Part shown: in pieces, positions 54,120-62,115 of the stretch
Position numbering within the stretch: the stretch's first letter is position 1
How the letters are laid out: every line of letters begins with the position of its first letter
Assembly (NCBI GenBank): GCA_029261715.1
Contig: JAJDAT010000025.1
Span: forward strand, 310,001-374,000
Length of the DNA stretch: 64,000 nucleotides
Reading direction: 5' to 3'
From: Nitrospinia bacterium
GTDB lineage: Bacteria; Nitrospinota; Nitrospinia; Nitrospinales; JAJDAT01
Translations under genes and position numbers: made by a program
The notes under the pieces: model-generated
What the model saw: the letters and a program-made list of their open reading frames with translations, nothing else
The model's database searches: none
What the model was told of the DNA's origin: nothing

Positions 54120-54458
54120 TTTGCCTCTTGATTTTTGTTTATAGGGGGACCATATTAATTATATGATTTCCTGACGGTAGGGAGGGTCAATAAAATGATT
54201 AATCCGCCTTATTAATTATTTTCTTTTAGAAAATATTATTAATTTAAAAATAGGAAGGTAGATAAAAGAAAGCTTGTTTGGGTTTTTTATTTAGCTATTA
54301 ACCTTTGCGGAGGGGCTGTTTATGAGTTCTAGTCCACCTGATATCTAGATATGCTAGAAATTAAATAATAATATTATTAACTCATTTTTATGAGTGACCC
54401 TCAAAAAAATATTTGAGGCTTATAGGCGCGCTAACCTTGTAGTTAGCGCGCCTTTTTT
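54120..54458 (+). ncRNA. Candidate structured RNA with two micro-ORFs
   Basis: Between convergent genes. From left to right: GGAGGG with an eight-base spacer before ATG 54195 (MINPPY, stop), GGAGG with an eight-base spacer before ATG 54322 (MSSSPPDI, stop), a perfect 14-base palindrome (54366-54379), hairpin ACTCAT/ATGAGT (54380-54395), hairpin CCTCAAA/TTTGAGG (54399-54418), and a strong terminator. No known RNA family was recognised. The 5' end is not defined. Each feature is seen in sequence, but treating it as one transcript is inference. Confidence 0.45.
54425..54458 (+). terminator. Strong intrinsic terminator
   Basis: GGCGCGCTAAC (54425-54435), a six-base loop and GTTAGCGCGCC (54442-54452) with TTTTTT after it. 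T's follow only on the plus strand, so it terminates plus-strand transcription coming from 54.1-54.4 kb or from the transporter gene. Confidence 0.92.
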
Positions 54459-54473
54459 ATTTTAGACTATTAC

Positions 54474-54908
54474 TTAGACGAGTCCGTCGTCGTGTATCTC
54501 TTCCCAGGCAGGGTCGCCATGAGTTTTGTAGTTTTCTGTTCCCGCAAAAGTGCCTTCGTGATAGATGTTTACTTTATATTTGCTACCGCCATATTTTTCT
54601 TCTAGCCAAGGAACAGGATCTTCAACTTCAATTATATCTTTGGTTTCAAATTTTCCAATTAAAGGAAAAACCATTCCCATCCCTGAAGGAACGATAGCGT
54701 GGATTTTGATTCTAGTTGTTCCTAGGATTTTTTTGAAATCTTCGTCCATGTGATCTCTGGTGTAGCTTAAGCCATGTGTTTGCTTGGCTCTGCGCCTTAA
54801 GTGGTCTTCTAATAAGTTATAAAACCACCAATTCTTAGATTTACGAGTGTCATGTAGAAATGGATATTCTACAAAACCATATTTATTGATAAATGGTTTT
54901 TTGGCCAT
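54474..54908 (-). CDS. Hypothetical soluble protein
   Basis: 144 residues with AAAGGAAAC before the ATG. Starts MAKKPFINKYGFVEYPFLHDTR and contains WWFYNLLEDHLRRRAKQTHG. It carries several His, Trp and Tyr residues but no cysteine. No signal peptide or membrane helix. No family was recognised. It stands alone and faces the terminator on the other strand. Confidence 0.65.
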   Translation of the reverse strand: MAKKPFINKYGFVEYPFLHDTRKSKNWWFYNLLEDHLRRRAKQTHGLSYTRDHMDEDFKKILGTTRIKIHAIVPSGMGMVFPLIGKFETKDIIEVEDPVPWLEEKYGGSKYKVNIYHEGTFAGTENYKTHGDPAWEEIHDDGLV

Positions 54909-55016
54909 GGTAAGTTTCCTTTGGTACTAAATATAAATTTTTTTATTTGCTGTAGAAGATTATTTAAAAAAGCTTATCGATCGTAAACTTTGAAAGGTAA
55001 AAATAAAATTAAGTAT

Positions 55017-56117
55017 TTATTCTTCTTCGCTTCCTCTTTTGCTCAAGTCGTCAAATATCGTTTCAAACTTAGTTTCTAGCTCAACAAAGGCGTCCACAAT
55101 TCTTGGGTCAAAATGGGTTCCTTTGCTTTGAACAATGACTTTCTTTACGATTTCATGGCTTAATGGTTCTTTATAAGGCCTTTTCGAACGAAGAGCGTCA
55201 TACACGTCCGCTACAGCCATGATGCGAGCTTCTACAGGTATGTCGTCGCCAGCAAGTCCTTCTGGATAGCCTTTACCGTCCCAAAACTCTTGATGATAAA
55301 GAGCGATATTATGTCCCATTTCTAGAAACTCTGGGTAGCTGAATTTTTTTAAAATTTTCTTGATCGCTTGCGCTCCAAAAACGGTATGCTGCTTCATTAT
55401 TTTCCATTCGTCCGTGGTCAATTTACCTGGCTTTAGTAGTATATGATCTGGAACGCCGACTTTGCCGATATCGTGTAGTGGACTGGAAAGCTCGATAAGA
55501 TCAATAAAATGTTCGTTTATAAACTCAAAGCCGGGTTTTCCTTTAAGAGTTGTCGCTAGTTCCCTAGTGAATGCGCTAACGCGATTAAGATGACTTCCTG
55601 TTTCTGGGTCTTTATATTCTGCAATAGCTCCTAAAGCTTCTATAATAGATTTAAAAGCATTTCCGAGGTCGGATTTTAAAAGTTGTAAATTGTCATGGTC
55701 GCGTTCACAGAATTTGTGACTCATTTTGAGCGCGATATCGGGATCTGATCGTATTAGAGTTTCAAAATTGGTTAGGCTTAGAGTTAAGCATATTGTCGGT
55801 TGTTCCAAGGCTTTAACCGATGCGGAACGTATATTTTCAGAACTTAATAGGGCTAGTTCTCCAAAATGTTCGCCTATTTTTAATTCTCGAATCGTCCGGT
55901 TTATATGGAAATCTAATTTCTGAAAGACTTCGACACTGCCTTCGGCAACAATGAATAATTTATTCCCTTTGTCGCCTTCTCTCATTATGATTTCATCAGC
56001 GCCAAACTTTTCTACTTCAACCCATTTTTTGAGGTTATCTAGGGATTGGGGAGATAATTCGCCAAAGAGCTCGCAAGTGTCGACTACATGTAAAGGAATT
56101 TCTTGTGGGATTTCCAT
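55017..56117 (-). CDS. Cyclic-nucleotide-binding HD-GYP protein
   Basis: About 366 residues from ATG 56117; a TTG two codons upstream is possible. The N-terminal CNB domain (about 12-130) has FGADEIIMREGDKGNKLFIVAEGSVEVFQ and GEHFGELALLSSENIRSASVK, with the phosphate-binding Glu and Arg-Ser. The C-terminal HD-GYP domain carries LHDIGKVGVPDHILLKPGKLT, HQEFWDGKGYPEGLAGD and VADVYDALRSKRPYK, a complete set for c-di-GMP phosphodiesterase. The fusion suggests that cyclic-nucleotide binding controls c-di-GMP breakdown. Confidence 0.93.
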   Translation of the reverse strand: MEIPQEIPLHVVDTCELFGELSPQSLDNLKKWVEVEKFGADEIIMREGDKGNKLFIVAEGSVEVFQKLDFHINRTIRELKIGEHFGELALLSSENIRSASVKALEQPTICLTLSLTNFETLIRSDPDIALKMSHKFCERDHDNLQLLKSDLGNAFKSIIEALGAIAEYKDPETGSHLNRVSAFTRELATTLKGKPGFEFINEHFIDLIELSSPLHDIGKVGVPDHILLKPGKLTTDEWKIMKQHTVFGAQAIKKILKKFSYPEFLEMGHNIALYHQEFWDGKGYPEGLAGDDIPVEARIMAVADVYDALRSKRPYKEPLSHEIVKKVIVQSKGTHFDPRIVDAFVELETKFETIFDDLSKRGSEEE

Positions 56118-56233
56118 AGACAAAAAATTTTGTATATTTAATTTTTATTATTTAATTAAAGTTTTGTTTTCGACTGATAAAATTTCTAAAATGAAAAAGC
56201 TCTTAAAATATTCTTCAATAAAGGAACGCATTA

Positions 56234-56977
56234 TTGATTTTTAAGAAATTATACAAGAATTATTGGGAATTTGGATTTAAATCTTACTTGTACGATTTAT
56301 TAACTCCATCGGCTTATTTTGCCTCGCTGAAATCAGTTACCGAAAATGTCAATGTAAGCTCTAAAAATATTATTTTAGACGTTGGTTGTGGTACTGGGCA
56401 AGCTATTAAATTATTAAGATCAGATATTAAAAGCGGCATGCGTTATATAGGTTTAGACCTATTAAAAACGGGTTTAGATAGAACTAAATCAAAAGCAAGT
56501 AGTTTTGGTATTAGAAATAATACATTTTGCATACAAGCTGATTTTTCTAAAGGAATTCCTATAAAGATAGTATCAGTAGATTGCATAATATGCCATTTTG
56601 CGTTGTATGTAATTTGCGACAATAGTCTAAGAATAAACTTAATGACCGAATTATTTGAAGTCCTCAAGCCTGGAGGAACGTTTATTATTGCTAATCCTTC
56701 AAAAAGTTATGACCCAAAGTCTATAATTCAAGAAAGTGCCCGTTTGGACATGTGTTCTAATAATGCTTTTAATGAGATTATACGAAAACATGTCGTCAAT
56801 CCTTTGGCAAAACAATTAGGTTTGAATTATATATTTTCTCAGCTAAAGAATGGTCATTGGAAATGGTTTTCTCTTGAAGAAATGGTAGACGAAGTCACTC
56901 AGGCGGGCTTTAAAGTTCTATCTACCAAAGAGGTATATGGGCAATCTGGATATTTAGTCATGGCAAGAAAGCCATAG
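56234..56977 (+). CDS. Class I SAM-dependent methyltransferase
   Basis: 247 residues from TTG, supported by AAGGA eight bases upstream. The nucleotide-binding loop IILDVGCGTGQAIKLL lies near residue 50, with the acidic strand YIGLDLL about 25 residues later. EVLKPGGTFIIANPS is motif III/post III. The substrate is unknown. Single gene between two minus-strand genes. Confidence 0.88.
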   Translation: MIFKKLYKNYWEFGFKSYLYDLLTPSAYFASLKSVTENVNVSSKNIILDVGCGTGQAIKLLRSDIKSGMRYIGLDLLKTGLDRTKSKASSFGIRNNTFCIQADFSKGIPIKIVSVDCIICHFALYVICDNSLRINLMTELFEVLKPGGTFIIANPSKSYDPKSIIQESARLDMCSNNAFNEIIRKHVVNPLAKQLGLNYIFSQLKNGHWKWFSLEEMVDEVTQAGFKVLSTKEVYGQSGYLVMARKP

Positions 56978-56978
56978 G

Positions 56979-57257
56979 TTAATCGTCAATTTTCTTTTTT
57001 CTATATGCGCCTTTAATCAAATTATAAGAAGCGGGAGAAGATTTTGGATTCAGTTTCCCCAGAGTTTGACTACATCCGTAACAAGATAATCGCGCAGATT
57101 TTTCTTTTAATGAATTTTTAAATTCGGTAGGGCTTTCTTCCGGAGCCGAGATTCTTTCCAAGTACATACGAATAAGGCTTCCAGAGCCTTCCTTCCTATA
57201 TTTAGCGATGAATGTATCGCATTTAGAACAATGAATGGCTAAAAAACGGCTCGGCAT
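56979..57257 (-). CDS. Small zinc-ribbon-like protein, unknown
   Basis: 92 residues with two CxxC pairs: HCSKCDTF near residue 10 and CYGCSQTLG near residue 60. These may form one zinc site. The Lys-rich tail (RKKKIDD) could contact nucleic acid. It lies 18 bases after the endonuclease V gene on the same strand and may be co-transcribed. No family was recognised. Confidence 0.6.
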   Translation of the reverse strand: MPSRFLAIHCSKCDTFIAKYRKEGSGSLIRMYLERISAPEESPTEFKNSLKEKSARLSCYGCSQTLGKLNPKSSPASYNLIKGAYRKKKIDD

Positions 57258-57275
57258 AAGCTTTTATTTAAAAAT

Positions 57276-57953
57276 CTATTTCATTTTTTGACGTTTGTAA
57301 TCGGTTACGAAATTATGCGCCAATCGAGTTGGTTCTGGTATTCGATATTTCGAAACGCATTTAAGTGTCCAAGTAATGGAATCGTTCAAATCGATTAAGT
57401 GGCCGGGCGATACAAAAATGGGTTTGCATCGTTCTTTAGTTCTTACCACAGCTCCTATAGGTTCATCAGGTTTATTTAGTAATTGCGAATGCGCTCCCTT
57501 TGAAGCGAGAGGATCTTCGAAAGATCCACATAATCTACTTTTGCCGCAACCAATAGTGGGTTTTTGAAGAAATAATCCAATATGAGAAGCTAAACCTAAT
57601 TTGCGCGGGTGCGCAAGTCCGTGACCGTCGATAAAAATGAGATCTGGAGTTGGTTTAATTAACTTGAATAGTTCTAATAGGATAGGGGCTTCGCGAAAAG
57701 ATAGAAGACCCGGAACATATGGGAACGATACTTTTCCTTCATAAATAAAACTACCGATAGGCTCTAAGTCGGGAAGTTTAAATAAAACGGCTCCTGCATA
57801 GGCGATGTCGTTTTGAAAACTGATATCGGTACCGGCGATAATTCTCGGATCTTTTTTAAGTGGCGTGAATTGAGCTTGCTGAGAGAGTTTTTTTTGAAGA
57901 GGAATTGCGTCGTTTTTGGTTATATCCCAGGAATGAATGGGCTTAACGCGCAT
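57276..57953 (-). CDS. nfi: Endonuclease V (deoxyinosine 3' endonuclease)
   Basis: 225 residues. Catalytic carboxylates lie in IIAGTDISFQND (Asp43), YVPGLLSFREAPILLEL (Glu, near residue 89) and LIFIDGHGLAHPRKLGLASHIG (Asp). It cuts DNA on the 3' side of deaminated bases such as hypoxanthine. Length is normal. It probably shares a transcript with the downstream zinc-ribbon gene. Confidence 0.95.
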   Translation of the reverse strand: MRVKPIHSWDITKNDAIPLQKKLSQQAQFTPLKKDPRIIAGTDISFQNDIAYAGAVLFKLPDLEPIGSFIYEGKVSFPYVPGLLSFREAPILLELFKLIKPTPDLIFIDGHGLAHPRKLGLASHIGLFLQKPTIGCGKSRLCGSFEDPLASKGAHSQLLNKPDEPIGAVVRTKERCKPIFVSPGHLIDLNDSITWTLKCVSKYRIPEPTRLAHNFVTDYKRQKMK

Positions 57954-57978
57954 AATAAGGGTAGGGGAAAGAGAAAAA

Positions 57979-58003
57979 GGCGACTACCTTTTAGATAGTC
58001 GCC
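57979..58003 (-). terminator. Intrinsic terminator of metK
   Basis: GGCGACTA (57979-57986) and TAGTCGCC (57996-58003) form an eight-pair hairpin. On the minus strand it is followed by TTTTTCTC. It ends the metK transcript 27 bases after the stop. Confidence 0.85.
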
Positions 58004-58029
58004 TTTTAAGTTTAAGCGAATTCTTTAGT

Positions 58030-59190
58030 TTAAAGACCAGCAGATTTTTTGATCGCTTTTGCTTTATCGGTCTTTTCCCAGGTGAATCCTTTTTCATTTC
58101 TACCAAAATGACCGTATGCTGCAGTTTGTCGATATTTTGGTTTTTTAAGATCCAGAGACTTTACGATACCAGCAGGTTTTAAGTCGAAATGATCGCGAAC
58201 TAATCGTTCATATTTTTCTGGATCAATTTTGTTGGTGCCAAAAGTATCTACCAAAACCGAAACTGGATCAGCGACTCCTATGGCATAAGCTAATTGGACT
58301 TCGCAGCGATCCGCAGTTTTAGCGGCTACTAAGTTTTTAGCAATATATCGAGCCATGTAGCAAGCGGAACGATCTACTTTGGAAGGATCTTTTCCAGAAA
58401 AAGCGCCGCCGCCATGTCGTCCAAATCCTCCGTAGGTATCGACAATGATTTTCCGGCCCGTTAAACCGCAGTCGCCTTGTGGACCGCCGATAATGAACTT
58501 ACCGGTTGGGTTTATATGGATTTTCATTTTTTTAGCTCGTAGCTTTTCTGGAATAGTCGCTAAAATAACTTGTTTTGTGATTTCATCGCGAAGTTTTTTA
58601 TTCCCTACTTTTGCATCATGTTGGGATGAAATAACAACAGTTTCAATTGCAACTGGTTTGCCGTTTTCATAACGAACAGAAACTTGTGATTTACTATCTG
58701 GACGTAAGTATGGAAGTTTTCCGTTTTTTCTAACTTCGGCTAATCTACGAGTAAGTTGATGCGCTATTAATATTGGCATAGGCATTAGTTCTTTTGTTTC
58801 GTTTGACGCGTAGCCAAACATCATGCCTTGGTCTCCAGCGCCTTGCTCATGCTTGTCGTCGTTAACGCCTTGCGCGATATCGGGAGATTGTTTATCAAAT
58901 GCAGTCATCACTCCACAGGTTTCATAATCGAACCCCATATCGGAATGGGTGTACCCAATTTCTTTGATAGTGTTGCGCACTATTTCTGGTACTTCGACAT
59001 AACATGAAGTGGTGATTTCTCCTGCAACTAAAGCAAACCCTGTTTTGACCATAGTTTCGCAGGCCACTCGCGCGTGTTTATCTTTAGTTAGGATGGCGTC
59101 TAAAACGGCATCTGAAATCTGATCTGCCATTTTATCTGGATGTCCTTCAGAAACAGATTCGGACGTAAATAAAAAGTTACCGTTACTCAT
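58030..59190 (-). CDS. metK: S-adenosylmethionine synthetase
   Basis: 386 residues. Motifs: [24 protein letters not shown] at the start, [12 protein letters not shown] and the P-loop-like [23 protein letters not shown]. It makes SAM from methionine and ATP. Standard length, cytoplasmic. It lies downstream of ptsI on the same strand, separated by a structured spacer, and ends with a strong terminator. Confidence 0.98.
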   Translation of the reverse strand: MSNGNFLFTSESVSEGHPDKMADQISDAVLDAILTKDKHARVACETMVKTGFALVAGEITTSCYVEVPEIVRNTIKEIGYTHSDMGFDYETCGVMTAFDKQSPDIAQGVNDDKHEQGAGDQGMMFGYASNETKELMPMPILIAHQLTRRLAEVRKNGKLPYLRPDSKSQVSVRYENGKPVAIETVVISSQHDAKVGNKKLRDEITKQVILATIPEKLRAKKMKIHINPTGKFIIGGPQGDCGLTGRKIIVDTYGGFGRHGGGAFSGKDPSKVDRSACYMARYIAKNLVAAKTADRCEVQLAYAIGVADPVSVLVDTFGTNKIDPEKYERLVRDHFDLKPAGIVKSLDLKKPKYRQTAAYGHFGRNEKGFTWEKTDKAKAIKKSAGL

Positions 59191-59271
59191 ATAAAATCTC
59201 TCTAGTAGTGAGGTGGATAATTATCTATTAAAAAAATTAAAAGAATTGTATTTAATAAAGTAAGAATGCTC

Positions 59272-59332
59272 AGTTTTAAGTAGGCTACTATTTATTAATA
59301 GTAGCCCTGAATCATTAGAAGCGTCTAAAACT
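59272..59332 (-). other. Nested inverted repeat in the metK leader
   Basis: Outer arms AGTTTTA (59272-59278) and TAAAACT (59326-59332) enclose a perfect ten-pair hairpin, GGCTACTATT (59283-59292) and AATAGTAGCC (59297-59306). It lies between ptsI stop and metK start. It does not match any SAM riboswitch pattern I know; it may be a ptsI terminator or a leader structure. Confidence 0.5.
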
Positions 59333-59356
59333 TTTGAAGAATTTTTATTTTGGGAT

Positions 59357-61126
59357 TCAAACAGATAGTTTTTCTTGATAATTTGAATTTCTATTAAAGT
59401 CTTCTGGAAATCGGTTTTTCATTTCTTCATTAATATATCGATTTATTTCTCGAGAAGAACTCATTTCTAAAACATTATTAGCTAATTTGCGCGCCTCGGC
59501 CATATCAACGCTTCTAATTATTTTTTTTATTTTGGGAATAGAATGCGGGTCCATACTGAGTTGATTGATATTTCCCAGGCCAAGCAATAATAGGGTAGCC
59601 ATTGGATCTCCGCCCATCTCACCACAAATGCTGACTTTTTTGTTTGCTTTATTTGCGGCGTCAAAAATAGATTTTAACGTTTTAATGATTGCCGGGTGAA
59701 ACGCTTTATATAGATGAGCTACTGTCTCGTTAGTTCTGTCAACGGCCAAAATATATTGAATTAAATCGTTAGTTCCAACACTGACAAAATCAACAATATC
59801 TAATATATCTTCAATACAAATGGCAGAAGAGGGGGTTTCTATCATAGCTCCAATTTCGATATCCGAGTTGAAGTCTATATGTTCTTCTCTTAAATCTAAT
59901 TTTATATCTTCTAAAATTTGATTAGCCTCATGAAGTTCTTCTACAGAAGAAACCATAGGATAGAGGATTTGTAAATTGCCATAAACGCTCGCGCGAAGAA
60001 TGCTGCGCAATTGCGTTTTAAAAATTTCTGGAAAATTTAAAGACATTCTTATGCCTCTAAGTCCCAAGGTTGGATTTTCTTCTTTTTCAACATCTAAAAA
60101 ACTTAAAGCTTTGTCTCCGCCTACATCTAGAGTTCGAACAACAACTGGATGGGGCTTTGAGTCTTCGGCAACTTTTTTAAAGTTTTCGAATAAGTTTTGT
60201 TCGCTGGGAAGATTTGTTCTTCCAATATATATAAACTCAGTTCTATAAAGCCCTATACCTTCGCCGCCAAAATCTTTTATCATTTTTAAATTGTGGTCGC
60301 CTTCAATATTTGCCATCAATTGGACTGTGTGGCCATCTGTCGTAACCGAAGGTAGTTGAATGTTTTCTAGTAATTGTTTTTGATAGTTTTCATAATTTTC
60401 TTTTTTGGTTTCATAAGAAGTTTTCTCTGCTTCAGAAGGATTGACGATTACGTTACCTTCTATAGCATCGACTATTATTTGAGAGCCGGAATCGACAGCC
60501 GAAGTAATGTTTTTTGCGCCAACTATTGCAGGTATTCCTAAAGCGGCGGCAATAATGCCGACGTGAGAGGTTAGGCCTCCGGATTCTGTTACGATACCTA
60601 TTATGAATTCTTTGTTAATAGATAGCATATGGGAAGGACTCAAGTCATGAGCGATTAGAGTAACAGGTCCATTGATTTCTTCTAGACTTTCTTGATCGTG
60701 CCCTAAAAGGTTTCTTAAAATCCTTTGAACAACTAATTCTAGATCGTCTTTTTTCCCCTTCATATAATCGTCATTCATCCCTTCAAATAGAACTGTGAAC
60801 TTTTGGAGGGTTAGATTGATCGCGTATTCGGCGTTAAAAAAATTTGACTGAATGTTTTTTATGGTATCGGTTACAAGAACTTCATCTTCGAGCAATAGCA
60901 AATATGTATCTAATATAATTCCGAATTTATTGCCGTTCTTTGCCGCTCGGTTTTTTATTTCTTGAAGTTGATTCTTTGACGTGTTGATGGCCTCTACAAA
61001 GCGCTCGATTTCTTTTTCCACATTTTCGGGTTCAAGTCTTTCCTTAATAACGCAAACTTTGGATCTATCCAAAAGATATGCTTTACCAAAAGAAATGCCG
61101 TGTGAAACGGGAATACCTGTATACAC
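59357..61126 (-). CDS. ptsI: PTS enzyme I (PEP-protein phosphotransferase)
   Basis: 589 residues from GTG. Phosphohistidine at His188 in ESGGLTSHVGII, the PEP-binding segment GIGLYRTEFIYIGR and YILAVDRTNE near residue 470, and the C-terminal GEMGGDPMATLLLLG. It transfers phosphate from PEP to HPr. No HPr gene is in the window. In this context, next to ptsN and rpoN, it probably belongs to a nitrogen-type regulatory PTS. Its start is 66 bases after the ptsN stop. Confidence 0.95.
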   Translation of the reverse strand: MYTGIPVSHGISFGKAYLLDRSKVCVIKERLEPENVEKEIERFVEAINTSKNQLQEIKNRAAKNGNKFGIILDTYLLLLEDEVLVTDTIKNIQSNFFNAEYAINLTLQKFTVLFEGMNDDYMKGKKDDLELVVQRILRNLLGHDQESLEEINGPVTLIAHDLSPSHMLSINKEFIIGIVTESGGLTSHVGIIAAALGIPAIVGAKNITSAVDSGSQIIVDAIEGNVIVNPSEAEKTSYETKKENYENYQKQLLENIQLPSVTTDGHTVQLMANIEGDHNLKMIKDFGGEGIGLYRTEFIYIGRTNLPSEQNLFENFKKVAEDSKPHPVVVRTLDVGGDKALSFLDVEKEENPTLGLRGIRMSLNFPEIFKTQLRSILRASVYGNLQILYPMVSSVEELHEANQILEDIKLDLREEHIDFNSDIEIGAMIETPSSAICIEDILDIVDFVSVGTNDLIQYILAVDRTNETVAHLYKAFHPAIIKTLKSIFDAANKANKKVSICGEMGGDPMATLLLLGLGNINQLSMDPHSIPKIKKIIRSVDMAEARKLANNVLEMSSSREINRYINEEMKNRFPEDFNRNSNYQEKLSV

Positions 61127-61192
61127 CTTGTTATCCCAGAAAAAGGTTAAAAACTATTAAAGAGGTGGTTAGAGACAGTCTAATACTAAAAC

Positions 61193-61657
61193 TTAAGAAA
61201 ACTTTGAATCTTCTTCTACTAAGAGAGAATATATTTTATCTGCATCTTCGGCTATTAAGATTGTTTCTCGAAGAGATTGACTTTTAAATAACCTAGAAAT
61301 TCTTGCCAATGCTTTCAAATGGAGACCTGTTGAGTTTGAAGGAGCGATTAAAAGACAAACGAAATGGACAGGTTTTTGATCTAACGAGTCAAAATCAATT
61401 CCTTTTAGGGATCTTCCAAAAAGAGTAATAATATGTTCTGTTTCGTCTGATTTTGCGTGAGGAATGGCTACATTTTCTCCAATTCCAGTGCTTCCTAAGC
61501 TTTCCCTCTCCATAAGCGAAGCAAAAAGGGTTTCTTTACTTTTTATAGCGTTTCTTTCTTCAAGGAATTTAGCTAGTTCTGTTAACACTCCTTGTTTATC
61601 GCGAGAGCTCAAATCCGCGATGATAAAGTTTTCTTTTAAAATTTCGCTGAGTTTCAT
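61193..61657 (-). CDS. ptsN: PTS EIIA-Ntr type protein
   Basis: 154 residues. EIIA(fructose/nitrogen) fold with phosphohistidine His67 in IGENVAIPHAKS. The pattern LMERESLGSTGIG is family-typical. It is a regulatory phosphoprotein, not attached to a sugar permease here. It lies in the lptB-rpoN-hpf-ptsN order typical of many Gram-negatives, with ptsI next. Confidence 0.94.
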   Translation of the reverse strand: MKLSEILKENFIIADLSSRDKQGVLTELAKFLEERNAIKSKETLFASLMERESLGSTGIGENVAIPHAKSDETEHIITLFGRSLKGIDFDSLDQKPVHFVCLLIAPSNSTGLHLKALARISRLFKSQSLRETILIAEDADKIYSLLVEEDSKFS

Positions 61658-61715
61658 CGGTTCGTATAAAGCCAGTTAAAGGTAAAATTAGAGTTGTAGA
61701 AAAAATTACTAAGGA

Positions 61716-62045
61716 CTATTGGTCTATGATTTCCTTTGAGGCCGTCCCTTTTTTTTTGTTTAAGCTTTGAGCCCTATCTTTATGTTTACGCAATTGTTTT
61801 TGAATATTAGTTACTGCATGGTCTATGGCTGCATACATATCGCTTGTTTCTTCCTTGCAGTGAACCGAATACCCTTTCGTTTTTAAGGTGATTTCTACCC
61901 AATGCCCGTGTTTCTCAGATCCTAAAACGACATGGGTTGATGTATGGTCCTCTAAATTCAACAGGGTTTTACCTAGCTTTTGGTCTAACCGTTCGCGAAT
62001 TGCAGGGGTGATTTCTAAATGTTTTCCTGAGACGGTTAATTTCAT
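61716..62045 (-). CDS. hpf: Ribosome hibernation promoting factor (short form)
   Basis: 109 residues with a strong CGGAGG ribosome site. The beta-alpha-beta fold reads MKLTVSGKHLEITPAIRERLDQKLGK, WVEITLKTKGYSVHCKEETSDMYAAIDHAV. It inactivates ribosomes by dimerisation or stabilisation in stationary phase. Only the short form is present here, without the C-terminal extension of the long type. Between rpoN and ptsN. Confidence 0.96.
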   Translation of the reverse strand: MKLTVSGKHLEITPAIRERLDQKLGKTLLNLEDHTSTHVVLGSEKHGHWVEITLKTKGYSVHCKEETSDMYAAIDHAVTNIQKQLRKHKDRAQSLNKKKGTASKEIIDQ

Positions 62046-62115
62046 ACTTTCCTCCGGGCGAGAGTGAGTCTATATAGTTCGAATTCAACGATTAATTTGT
62101 AAGAATATTGAAAAG

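Noticed and set aside
59191-59356. SAM riboswitch in the metK leader
   Set aside because: No match to the conserved cores of SAM-I, SAM-II or SAM-III that I know. Only a nested hairpin is visible.
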